A stretch of 64,000 nt of DNA from Methanobacteriota archaeon (GTDB lineage: Archaea; Thermoplasmatota; Poseidoniia; Poseidoniales; Thalassarchaeaceae). A model generated the notes under the pieces. The model did no database searches. It was not told where the DNA came from and saw only the letters and a program-made list of their open reading frames with translations. Position 1 is the stretch's first letter; each line of letters begins with the position of its first letter. Of the stretch, positions 34,342 through 42,598 are shown in pieces. The DNA lies in NCBI GenBank assembly GCA_016845365.1, contig JAERST010000024.1:62001-126000 (forward strand), in the 5' to 3' direction. The position numbers and the translations under genes were made by a program.

Positions 34342-34821
34342 TCATTCAGAGTAGTTCAACCTCTTACTGGAGACCCATTCTAGCAGATCGAGCGCAACTT
34401 CGCAGGATTCTGCAACGACAATCTCCTCATCATCTACGAATTCCTCTAGAACTCCCAAAGCGGTTCTATCGCCGATTGCCCCTAGGGCTTCGGCTGCTTC
34501 GTGGCGGACCATCACATCTTCATCTAGGTCTGCGAGACGGTCGATGAGGTGAGGTACTGCATGAGAATCCTGCATCTGACCCATCACGTAGGCGATTTCG
34601 TGCTTTAGTAGGGCTGATTTTGATTCGAATGCAGCTGCGAGAGCATCTACTGCATCTTCGCCACCGATATTCCGTAGCGCGAATAGTGCGCGCATCCTTT
34701 GGAACATTTTCTCATCTTCGTTGCAGATTGTCATTCGCAGAGCTGATACGCGAGTATCATCGCTTGGAGGGGCTGGGTCCACAGAATCAAATTCTGATCT
34801 TTCAGGTCGATTTTCTGTCAT
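34342..34821 (-). CDS. Single-module deoxyhypusine hydroxylase homologue (HEAT repeat)
   Basis: 159 residues of HEAT/PBS-lyase repeats with two His-Glu motifs, LLKHEIAYVMGQMQD (H74-E75) and MVRHEAAEALGAIG (H107-E108). Eukaryotic deoxyhypusine hydroxylase (DOHH) is about 300 residues with two such halves; its motifs (human 56/89 and 207/240) have the same 33-residue spacing. Here only one half exists, and it resembles the C-terminal half, including the inter-half linker (VDPAPP at residues 14-19), RALFALRNIGGEDA and ESCEVALDLLEW. A homodimer could rebuild the four-motif di-iron site. It follows mqnD by four bases. Activity on aIF5A is inference. Confidence 0.85.
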   Translation of the reverse strand: MTENRPERSEFDSVDPAPPSDDTRVSALRMTICNEDEKMFQRMRALFALRNIGGEDAVDALAAAFESKSALLKHEIAYVMGQMQDSHAVPHLIDRLADLDEDVMVRHEAAEALGAIGDRTALGVLEEFVDDEEIVVAESCEVALDLLEWVSSKRLNYSE

Positions 34822-34825
34822 TGAA

Positions 34826-35725
34826 TCAGGCTCCGATAAATTCCAATGAGTCTACATCGAGGTCGGATCTGACCATTCCGATTCGTTGTCCTTCCTTCAG
34901 GAAAAGACGAATCGCAGCTCTTCCGTCCTCGCCGTAATCAATAGTTCTGTCATTTACGTACATTCCAACGAATTCGCGATTTGTGTCGTCGTCGATTCCT
35001 CGTCCCCATGCCTTTGCGAATTCGAGCGCAGCATCGGGATTCTGTAGCGAATGTTCGATGCTGCGTTTTACATCGTTAGATATTGCACTACAAACATCAG
35101 CACCTAAGTCTCGTCGGACTACATTACCGCCCAAGGGCAATGGTAGACCGGTTTTGTCGTTCCACCAAATACCCAAATCGAGAACGAGATGAACGCCTTC
35201 ATCTTTCCAAGTCAATTGACCCTCATGAATGATCAATCCTAAATCAAAATCTCCACGCTTGACTGCAGGAAGAATTTCGTCAAAAGGAACGGCTGAAATA
35301 TTTACTTCGCCAAGCGCGAGTTTGAGAGCTAGATGGGCACTAGTACCGAGGCCAGGGATTGCAATTGTTCGATCGCCGATGTGATCGATATCCATGGGCT
35401 CGTTTGAGATAAGCATGGGTCCGTAACCTTCCCCCATTGATGCACCACAATTCATCAAGGCATAATCATCTGAAATTTCGGGATATGAATGAATACTTAC
35501 AGCCGAGACTTCATATTCTCCAGCCATAGCTTTCTCATTCAGAGTCTGGATGTCAAGCAAGACATGTTCGTAAGTCCTACCAGGCGTTTCAAAAGCCCCT
35601 GTCGTTAATGCGTGGAACATGAATGCATCATCGGGATCCGGAGAATGTCCGACTCGTATGTGTAGGCTCTCTCGATTCACAGCCGCGCGAGCGGAATTGG
35701 GTTGAAAATGGCTTTGTGTCGACAC
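34826..35725 (-). CDS. mqnD: 1,4-dihydroxy-6-naphthoate synthase MqnD
   Basis: Converts cyclic dehypoxanthine futalosine to 1,4-dihydroxy-6-naphthoate in the futalosine menaquinone pathway. 299 residues. The diagnostic GHSPDPDDAFMFHAL opens the fold after about 25 extra N-terminal residues; ALMNCGASMGEGYGPML, LGLIIHEGQLTW and IWWNDKTGLPLPLGGN follow. With MqnE and MqnA this gives three of the five pathway enzymes; mqnB and mqnC are not in the window. Confidence 0.92.
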   Translation of the reverse strand: MSTQSHFQPNSARAAVNRESLHIRVGHSPDPDDAFMFHALTTGAFETPGRTYEHVLLDIQTLNEKAMAGEYEVSAVSIHSYPEISDDYALMNCGASMGEGYGPMLISNEPMDIDHIGDRTIAIPGLGTSAHLALKLALGEVNISAVPFDEILPAVKRGDFDLGLIIHEGQLTWKDEGVHLVLDLGIWWNDKTGLPLPLGGNVVRRDLGADVCSAISNDVKRSIEHSLQNPDAALEFAKAWGRGIDDDTNREFVGMYVNDRTIDYGEDGRAAIRLFLKEGQRIGMVRSDLDVDSLEFIGA

Positions 35726-35795
35726 CTAGTTTGTATCCGCCGCTCAACCATAGTTCTAAGCAAGCCTCAAGAAGTGAAATCCTCGCCCACCGAAC

Positions 35796-35990
35796 ATGCC
35801 GGACCCTACCAAACTCTCCACCGCTTCAGGGCAACTCGGCCCTGTCTGCGCCGACACTGGAAAGGCTCTTACCTTTGCAGAAGCAATCATTCACGATGGG
35901 GATTATCTCTGTTTTGAGGCGTACATCGCTCGAACTGGAGCAGAACCTTCTACCGAGGGTAAGGAAGTTCAAGACCTCAACCTCGACTGA
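35796..35990 (+). CDS. Small acidic protein, unknown function
   Basis: 64 residues with two cysteines and a compact GPVCADTGKALTFAEAII segment followed by an acidic tail. The composition is protein-like and the frame stands alone in a 360-base gap between divergent mqnD and priS. No ribosome binding site is obvious. Family not recognised. Confidence 0.45.
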   Translation: MPDPTKLSTASGQLGPVCADTGKALTFAEAIIHDGDYLCFEAYIARTGAEPSTEGKEVQDLNLD

Positions 35991-36022
35991 ATTGTTGACC
36001 CTAAGCACGAATAATTGTCTAT

Positions 36023-36045
36023 ATTACTCAGTTTATTTGAGTAAT
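36023..36045. repeat. Inverted repeat upstream of priS
   Basis: ATTACTCA-GTTTATT-TGAGTAAT, perfect 8-base arms. Two more follow: CTCAA-TCG-TTGAG (36046-36058) and CATCAGCC/GGCTGATG (36061-36068 with 36084-36091), the last overlapping the priS ATG at 36089. It may terminate the small gene at 35796 or regulate priS. ATTACTCA also occurs in the palindrome at 57232. Confidence 0.5.
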
Positions 36046-36088
36046 CTCAATCGTTGAGTTCATCAGCCTTCTTCATTACAGAGGGCTG

Positions 36089-37291
36089 ATGGCTCAGGGC
36101 TGGAGTAGGTTTGCATTGCGATTCTCGCAATTTTACCAAGCTTGCTCTGCCTACCAATTTTGGATTCCTCCCCGCCTGCGAAGTAGAGAGTGGATGTTCA
36201 TTCATTGGGGAGATAAGCCAGTAGATAGGCACAGAGCATTCTCAACCGATACTTCATTGGTTGACTTCCTCAAACAAAGAGGACCTCACTCTTGTTTCCA
36301 TAGCACTGCCTATTATCGCCGGCCGAATGAAAGGAAAATGATCGACAAAGATTGGCGAGGTGCGGATCTAATTTTCGACCTCGACGGAGATCACTTGCCG
36401 GGAGTCTCCGATGCCGACTTCCCTGCTATGATTGGTTTGATTCAGGAACAGGCTTGGAGTCTCTGGAATAATTTCCTCGAACCAGAGTTCGATATGAAAA
36501 GAGAACATGCACAATTCACATTCTCAGGCCATAGAGGATTTCACATCCACGTGCGAGACCCAACTTTGATGGGTCTCGATTCTAATGCTAGAAGGGAGAT
36601 TGTCAACTACATCCGGGGCGAAGGCCTCGACGTCAACGCAGTTTTGACAGGAGAATCTAGTGGGTGGCATGATAGGATTGAGATCGGTATGGAATCAGTT
36701 TTACACAAATTGAAAGTAATCGCTGAAGGTAATGGAGAAGCCAAGCCTTTGTTAGAAGAATTTTATGAGATTTTAAACAACACTTCGGCTAAAGCCGCAC
36801 GCACTTCAATTAGTAGACCCCGGATTAAATCACTTGCCGAAGCAGCTCAATCAGAAGAGAGGGTCAATCGATTGAAAGACGACCATAACTTTGCGGTTTT
36901 CGGAAAGGAAACAAATGCATTTTGGAATTTGGTCAAGGGCGACAATTCCGTCGTTTTGGGCACTGCAGGAGAGACTGATGAAAACGTCACTGTTGATGTG
37001 AAAAGGGTCATCAGATATCTTGGCAGTTTGCATGGAAAATGTGGATTACGTGTCACTGAAATACCATTTGAAAGATTAGACCCAGACTCAGCCAATGCCT
37101 TTGATCCTCTATCCGAAGCTATCGCTCTGACCGGCGGGTCAAATGCAAAAGTCGAACTTACCCGAGATGACATCACCGCGCGCATATTTGATGAAACGGT
37201 CGAGGGTGGAACAGGAGATGTGTTAGCGACGAGTGATGCTATGGCTACCTTCCTTTGTTTGAAGGGCTGGGCAGTTCACTTGGCGAATTGA
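36089..37291 (+). CDS. priS: DNA primase small (catalytic) subunit PriS
   Basis: Archaeal/eukaryal-type replicative primase catalytic subunit. 400 residues. Catalytic carboxylates are in LIFDLDGDH (Asp97, Asp99), followed by FTFSGHRGFHIHV and the nucleotide-binding region VKRVIRYLGSLHGKCGLRV. The N-terminal FALRFSQFYQ...IPPRLRSREWMF aligns with the usual family start, so the first ATG is accepted. The partner PriL is not in the window. Confidence 0.93.
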   Translation: MAQGWSRFALRFSQFYQACSAYQFWIPPRLRSREWMFIHWGDKPVDRHRAFSTDTSLVDFLKQRGPHSCFHSTAYYRRPNERKMIDKDWRGADLIFDLDGDHLPGVSDADFPAMIGLIQEQAWSLWNNFLEPEFDMKREHAQFTFSGHRGFHIHVRDPTLMGLDSNARREIVNYIRGEGLDVNAVLTGESSGWHDRIEIGMESVLHKLKVIAEGNGEAKPLLEEFYEILNNTSAKAARTSISRPRIKSLAEAAQSEERVNRLKDDHNFAVFGKETNAFWNLVKGDNSVVLGTAGETDENVTVDVKRVIRYLGSLHGKCGLRVTEIPFERLDPDSANAFDPLSEAIALTGGSNAKVELTRDDITARIFDETVEGGTGDVLATSDAMATFLCLKGWAVHLAN

Positions 37292-37369
37292 CTCGATGTT
37301 TTCTCAATCCAGACCACAGAATGTTGAATAGTGGAGATTAGTGGAAGCGGTCTGAGCGGAGGCTGTCCT

Positions 37370-38179
37370 ATGTCAGATGGAGAAGACAAATCGTTGGATG
37401 ACTTACCTCTTCCACCACCTCCACCTGGGTTAGTAATGCCAGCTCCCCCGCCACCTCCAAATCTCGATATCCCAGACATTCCTGCTCTGCCAACACCTCC
37501 ACCACCACCCGGTATTGCAATGCCAGAATCTTTGGAGGTCGAGTCAGATTTCAGCATGCCAGCAGTCGAAGAAGATTCTGATGACTTCAATTCTGCTTGG
37601 GAGAGAAAGAAGGGTGAGAACCCAACTCTCTCCTCAGATAATAGGGACAGAATGTACGGACACATCGATCGGATTGCTACCGGTGAAGTAGGAACACTTC
37701 TAGACCGATTTTCTGACCGTTTTGGTTCTGAACTCGATAGGGAAATAATTGTTCTACGAAAGAAGCAACAACAGGAAATGCGCGACATTAAGCCGACTGT
37801 TGAATTAATCTCTGCGCCCGAAGAAGAATACGTTGATGACCCCGAGGACAAGGAAGACGAAGAGGTCCATTCAGATTCTATTGAAGCCACAGAAGAAGTT
37901 CATTCTGATGATGAATTCCCCACCTTCTTCAATGTAGTGAACGACCTTCTAGGAGGAATGCCGGACGAGTTCGTTAATTCGTTCGTCGCCTCAGACGATT
38001 TCGCCATATTCCAATCCGTTGGTGCTGACCCAACCTCAACCGACGAAGAAACACGGGCAGATTTCTTCCAGATGATTAACAGAGTCTTGGGCGAATTGCC
38101 CGACGACAAGATAAACGAGTTCGTCCAATCTCCGGAGTTTGGATTATTCCAGGCGATGGGCGAAATTTACGGAGCGTGA
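37370..38179 (+). CDS. Proline-rich disordered protein, unknown function
   Basis: 269 residues. Residues about 10-55 are low-complexity with repeated PPPPP runs separated by hydrophobic residues; an acidic middle and an acidic C-terminal half follow. The latter contains two similar segments: GMPDEFVNSFVASDDFAIFQSVG and ELPDDKINEFVQSPEFGLFQAMG. These look like an internal duplication of about 60 residues. GGAGG at 37358-37362 sets the ATG at 37370; an upstream GTG at 37331 is less likely. It is followed by a membrane protein gene after four bases. Confidence 0.7.
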   Translation: MSDGEDKSLDDLPLPPPPPGLVMPAPPPPPNLDIPDIPALPTPPPPPGIAMPESLEVESDFSMPAVEEDSDDFNSAWERKKGENPTLSSDNRDRMYGHIDRIATGEVGTLLDRFSDRFGSELDREIIVLRKKQQQEMRDIKPTVELISAPEEEYVDDPEDKEDEEVHSDSIEATEEVHSDDEFPTFFNVVNDLLGGMPDEFVNSFVASDDFAIFQSVGADPTSTDEETRADFFQMINRVLGELPDDKINEFVQSPEFGLFQAMGEIYGA

Positions 38180-38183
38180 AAAA

Positions 38184-38975
38184 ATGGGACTCCTCGAAAA
38201 AGCCGGCAATATTACTCCTGAGGAAGATAAACCGAAGACCAAAGTTGTGTCTAAGCCTGAACCGGTTCCCGAACCAGCACCGGTAAAGAAGGCAAAGAAG
38301 GAGAAGAAGGAGAAGGCTCCAAAGAAAGCACGTGTCAAGCGTGAGCGCAAACCACGCGGACCGCGGGCTAAGAAGGTAGTACCCGCCGAATTTGAGCTAG
38401 CAACGAGAGGTCAACGATTAACTCGAAGAATCGTCGATTTCCTAGTTAGCTATGGTTGGTCCATACCTCTGGTTGGAATCACTGCTTGGGGTTCATACTT
38501 CAATCCAACTCCATTCGTAATGCTCGGCCTAGGTCTGATCGTCTTCAATCTCTGGTTCATGCCTGCATATGCAGGTGGCCGTTCTATGGGCAATTGGATT
38601 AGTCGCACTCGATATGTGAATTCAAGAGGCGAAGCACCAATTTGGGTATATTTCACTCTCAAAGGTGCAACCACACTATTCGTATTGATAGGATTCTGGG
38701 CTCTATCTGTTGTAATGAGCACAAAATCGCTAGGAGAATCTACAGGAGGCCAAATCTTCAATGCTATCGGATTGCTTCTTCTAATCCCTCCTCTACTTGA
38801 TTATGCAATGTACAAGATTCGAGGAGATCTCGGTTTGTGGGATTCCGTCTTCGGGGGAGTTTGGTTAGTTAGAACAACCAAGTCAACCGAGGCAAAGGGA
38901 TGGTTGAAGCGACTTGAGTCCATTAGCGATTTCACCGAGTCGAAGGGTTGGCTCGCTGATGAAGAACAGAGCTGA
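38184..38975 (+). CDS. Multi-pass membrane protein with Lys/Pro-rich N-terminus
   Basis: 263 residues. The first 75 are highly charged (KKAKKEKKEK, VKRERKPRGPR) and probably disordered. Four hydrophobic segments follow, with RRIVDFLVSYGWSIPL at the first and IFNAIGLLLLIPPLLDYAMY at the last. The arrangement faintly resembles RDD-family proteins, but I would not assign it. Probably co-transcribed with the proline-rich gene; GGAG lies ten bases before the ATG. Confidence 0.65.
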   Translation: MGLLEKAGNITPEEDKPKTKVVSKPEPVPEPAPVKKAKKEKKEKAPKKARVKRERKPRGPRAKKVVPAEFELATRGQRLTRRIVDFLVSYGWSIPLVGITAWGSYFNPTPFVMLGLGLIVFNLWFMPAYAGGRSMGNWISRTRYVNSRGEAPIWVYFTLKGATTLFVLIGFWALSVVMSTKSLGESTGGQIFNAIGLLLLIPPLLDYAMYKIRGDLGLWDSVFGGVWLVRTTKSTEAKGWLKRLESISDFTESKGWLADEEQS

Positions 38976-39041
38976 GCTTCAACTTTTTACCGGTTTAGAT
39001 GACCATAAGTGTCGAAGGCATTCTTGCCATCGTTGCCTCGT

Positions 39042-39224
39042 CTAGTCTTCTCTGTAGTGATAAATCCTCCTCAATGCCCTCAACAGGACATTCGATAGAT
39101 TGGGTCGATTGGACATGTTACAGATCCCTCTCTCTTTGAGTTCGATGCGGCACTCACAGGTTAGGATACAAGATTCACTTGAGTCCTTATTCTGAGTAAG
39201 AGATTCGTCATCACTCGGACTCAT
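39042..39224 (-). CDS. Possible small cysteine-containing protein
   Basis: A 60-residue frame whose ATG overlaps the end of the CNNM gene by 14 bases, which would allow coupled translation. It contains SCILTCECRIELKERGIC, a possible metal-binding cluster, and a basic C-terminus LLRALRRIYHYRED. No homologue is known to me. The rest of 38976-39210 shows nothing else. Confidence 0.3.
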   Translation of the reverse strand: MSPSDDESLTQNKDSSESCILTCECRIELKERGICNMSNRPNLSNVLLRALRRIYHYRED

Positions 39225-40275
39225 CGGATTCTGTGTTGCGCATCTTGGCGAGTTCTCTGAGGTCCTCATGAGCTACGCCTTCTTCGATGGCCACTTGGTC
39301 TTCTTCGTCGACGATTTCAACGCCGAGAAGAGTTTCGATGACATCCTCCATCGTAACTAGGCCAACAGTGCCGCCGAAATCGTCGCGTACAATCATCAAT
39401 TGCACCTTATTTTCTAACAATATATCGAGAGCACTGTCGACAGAATCGTCGAAGCGACAAGACACTACCTTGCGCTGTAGGTCACCCATCGTTGTCTCAA
39501 ATTCGTCGGCAGCGGCCCGACGAAGAATTTCGCTCCTGAGAACGAGACCTCGAATATTGTCGACATCGCCTTCGTAGACCGGCATTCGACCGTAAACCAT
39601 GATCGGAATGCGCTCCATTATCGATCCGACACTCTCAGTCGCCTCGACGCAATTCATCACTACTCGGGGCGTCATAATCGATTGAACCTCAATATCACGA
39701 AGTTTCAACAAATTCTGAATGACTGCTTCCTCATCTTCCTCGATGATATCAGATTCCTCTGCAATATCTGCGAGAACAGACAATTCATCTCGAGTAACCG
39801 TCTCGGTTTCCACTGCTGGTAAAATTCCTCTAATCATTTCCACAGGTCGAACAATTATCCAACTCAAGATAATCAACATACGAAGCAAATATCCCGATGA
39901 GATAGTCATTCGACGCCAGTAAAGTGTACCAAGTGTCTTTGGAAGAATTTCTGATAGTAAAAGAATGCCAATAGTAAGAATAGCAGATGCAATAGCAACG
40001 CCATATTCTCCAGGATTTAGATGCTCAACTTGGGTTCCAACACCAAGTGCACCTACAGTGTGCGCAATCGTGTTGAGTGTCAATATCGCTGTCAAAGGTC
40101 GTTCAGGGTCGTCCTTGTAGCTAATCCACATTTCACTGGCCTTAGGATGCGTTTCAGCCATGCTGACTACGTGGCCTCGAGTAGTCGACAACAATACAGC
40201 TTCTAGTATGCTACAAAGGAAGGAAACTCCCAGTGCAAGTGCCGCATATGCGGCGATTAATGTCCAAGCGCTCAA
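39211..40275 (-). CDS. CNNM/CorC-type transporter with CBS domain pair
   Basis: 354 residues: an N-terminal DUF21/CNNM membrane domain with about four hydrophobic segments (LGVSFLCSILEAVLLSTTRG, LLLSEILPKTLGTLYWRR), the cytosolic linker EEDEEAVIQNLLKLRDIEVQSIMTPRV, and two CBS repeats, the second ending GGTVGLVTMEDVIETLLG. Family members export Mg2+ or related divalent ions. The C-terminal transporter-associated domain is missing; the protein ends in an acidic tail. Divergent from metG. Confidence 0.88.
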   Translation of the reverse strand: MSAWTLIAAYAALALGVSFLCSILEAVLLSTTRGHVVSMAETHPKASEMWISYKDDPERPLTAILTLNTIAHTVGALGVGTQVEHLNPGEYGVAIASAILTIGILLLSEILPKTLGTLYWRRMTISSGYLLRMLIILSWIIVRPVEMIRGILPAVETETVTRDELSVLADIAEESDIIEEDEEAVIQNLLKLRDIEVQSIMTPRVVMNCVEATESVGSIMERIPIMVYGRMPVYEGDVDNIRGLVLRSEILRRAAADEFETTMGDLQRKVVSCRFDDSVDSALDILLENKVQLMIVRDDFGGTVGLVTMEDVIETLLGVEIVDEEDQVAIEEGVAHEDLRELAKMRNTESDESE

Positions 40276-40374
40276 AGCGAAATCACCTCTAGATTCTGAG
40301 TCGAATCCGGAATATCTGAGGGCGTGCAGTGCGTCACAGCAATACGTGCTCCGGTGTCATTGCGGGCGACGCAG

Positions 40375-40386
40375 ACATAAATATGT
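40375..40386 (+). promoter_or_regulatory. TATA-like element upstream of metG
   Basis: ACATAAATATGT, an AT-rich, self-complementary sequence (ACATA-AA-TATGT) in a GC-rich gap between divergent CNNM and MetRS genes. About 30-50 bases before the candidate metG starts. Confidence 0.4.
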
Positions 40387-40434
40387 GGTTGTCGGACAGA
40401 TTCTCTACCCAGAGTGGGATATGGAGTCGGTTTG

Positions 40435-42573
40435 GTGGAGTACACGACAGTCTTCATGGCTTGGCCATATGCCAATGGCCCTCTACATCTGGGTCACGTT
40501 GCAGGGAATTGTTTGCCTGCTGATATTCAATATAGGTACGAGCGAGCTCGAGGACGCCGTGTTCTGATGTGCAGTGGTTCGGACGAACACGGCACACCGA
40601 TTACTGTCTCTGCGGAAGAACGAGGGGTCGACCCACAGGTTGTGGTTGATGAGTTCCATGAAATCAACTCTAGAGCTTTGGCCGGATTGGGTTGCTCCTG
40701 GGATAATCACGTGGATTCGAGGGGGGTTGAGTATGGTGGCGCCTTGTACAATCGCACTACTGACCCTCGGCACAAGGAATTGGTGCAGGAGATTTTTCAA
40801 AAATTGAGTGATTCTGGTTTGCTTCAATTGCAGACTATGCAACAATATTGCGAAGTTGGGTCCGACGGCCAGATTCGATTTTTGCCCGACCGGTACGTCG
40901 TGGGAATATGCCCTCAATGTGGCGAAGATGACGCTAGAGGCGATCAATGCGACGCATGTGGAGCAACTTATGAGGCGAGCGAATTACGAAATCCCCGGTC
41001 TAAGTCGAATCCTGATGCTTCTATTGAAGTTCGAGACACAGATCACTTATTCTATCGGTTGGATTTGTTCCAAGACCGACTAGAACAACATGCATCGCAA
41101 CGTCAGCGGGTTTGGAGGCCTAACGTACGTGCAATGACAACAAACTGGTTGAAGATGGGCTTGCGGCCGAGAGCCGTTACCAGGGATATGGAATGGGGTA
41201 TCAAAATTCCATTGGTAGGCGAAGAATGGGATAGTAAGCGAATCTACGTTTGGTTTGAGGCCGTTCAAGGGTACTATACCTGCGCTAGGATTTGGGCGGA
41301 GCGATTCGCGGAAAGCCATCCGGAAGGTGCTGATGCATGGGAGAATTGGTGGGTCCAAAAGGACGGCCAAAACCTTCGACATCTATATTTCATGGGTAAG
41401 GACAACATCCCATTCCACACCATTATTTGGCCTGCAATTCTAATGGGTCTGAATCAGAGTAGATATGGAGAATCTGCTCTCCATTTAGAAGATAATGTAC
41501 CAGCAAATGAATACCTAATGCTTCAAGGTGGTCAATTCAGTAAATCCCGCAAACACGGCGTTTGGTTACCTGCGTTCCTCGAAAGATACGATCCGGATAC
41601 ACTTCGATACCATTTGGCGATCAATATGCCAGAGTCCCACGATACTGATTTCAGGTGGGAAGATTTTGTTGAGAAGGTCAATAATGAATTGATTGGAAAT
41701 TACGGAAATTTCGTTCATCGAGTGTTGACTTTGACTCATCGATTACAATCTGAAGGTGGTAATCCTCTGAATGAATTCATAGATGGCGGCGACCATTCAG
41801 AGTTCCTAGATAGGGTCGATGAATGTATTTCCGAGGCTATGGCATCTATGGAAAAACAACGCTTCAAAGAGGCTTTGAGGCACGTGATGAATATCTCACA
41901 AGCTGGTAATGCCTTCTTACAAAACGCTGCACCTTGGAGTTATCTTTCTGCAGATTCCTCAGATGAACGAAATGAAGCGCTTAGCTCTCTTGCTGCGTGT
42001 TGGCGCGTGTGTAGAGCGTTGGCAGTGATGACTTCGCCATTTATTCCCTTCTCCGCACAAAAATTGTGGGAACAATTGGGTGAGAGTGGATTAGCTGAAG
42101 ACCAAGTATGGGATAATGCTCTCATCCGTGAAGGGGCATTATCTTGGAAAGCAGATAATCCTAAACCGCTCTTCAAGAGATTAGACCTCGATGAAATACT
42201 GAAGAATGAATCCAGTATCGTCGAGAATGAAACAGAAGGAGTTGAGTATATCGAATTCGAAGATTTTCTCAAAGTTGAAATGAAAACAGGGACTGTTGTG
42301 AGTGTTGAGGATCACCCTAATGCTGACAAATTATACGTTGTGAAAATAGCAGATGGTCCCGATTCGACCCGTACAGTTTGTGCGGGTTTGAAGGATGTGT
42401 ATTCCGCAGAAGAACTTCTAGGGAAAAACGTGGTTTTTGTCGCCAATCTCAAACCTCGAAAATTACGCGGCGTGATGTCGGAAGGAATGATGCTCGCGGC
42501 TGAGGACGAGTCTGGAAATGTCACATTGTTGACTACCGACTCTGACATCAATGCCGGTTCAGAAGTACGATGA
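40435..42573 (+). CDS. metG: Methionyl-tRNA synthetase with C-terminal tRNA-binding domain
   Basis: Class I synthetase charging initiator and elongator tRNA-Met. Class I HIGH motif is HLGH in PYANGPLHLGHVAGN; KMSKS appears as FSKSR. A zinc knuckle (CPQCGEDDARGDQCDACG) and the KDNIPFHTIIWPA segment are present. The last 100 residues form an OB-fold Trbp111/EMAPII domain (EMKTGTVVSVEDHPNADKLYV). The start is uncertain: GTG at 40435 (GGAG eight bases upstream), TTG at 40432 or GTG at 40414 are all possible. I use 40435. Confidence 0.94.
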   Translation: MEYTTVFMAWPYANGPLHLGHVAGNCLPADIQYRYERARGRRVLMCSGSDEHGTPITVSAEERGVDPQVVVDEFHEINSRALAGLGCSWDNHVDSRGVEYGGALYNRTTDPRHKELVQEIFQKLSDSGLLQLQTMQQYCEVGSDGQIRFLPDRYVVGICPQCGEDDARGDQCDACGATYEASELRNPRSKSNPDASIEVRDTDHLFYRLDLFQDRLEQHASQRQRVWRPNVRAMTTNWLKMGLRPRAVTRDMEWGIKIPLVGEEWDSKRIYVWFEAVQGYYTCARIWAERFAESHPEGADAWENWWVQKDGQNLRHLYFMGKDNIPFHTIIWPAILMGLNQSRYGESALHLEDNVPANEYLMLQGGQFSKSRKHGVWLPAFLERYDPDTLRYHLAINMPESHDTDFRWEDFVEKVNNELIGNYGNFVHRVLTLTHRLQSEGGNPLNEFIDGGDHSEFLDRVDECISEAMASMEKQRFKEALRHVMNISQAGNAFLQNAAPWSYLSADSSDERNEALSSLAACWRVCRALAVMTSPFIPFSAQKLWEQLGESGLAEDQVWDNALIREGALSWKADNPKPLFKRLDLDEILKNESSIVENETEGVEYIEFEDFLKVEMKTGTVVSVEDHPNADKLYVVKIADGPDSTRTVCAGLKDVYSAEELLGKNVVFVANLKPRKLRGVMSEGMMLAAEDESGNVTLLTTDSDINAGSEVR

Positions 42574-42598
42574 TCTCGTGCGACCTCACTAGGCAAAT

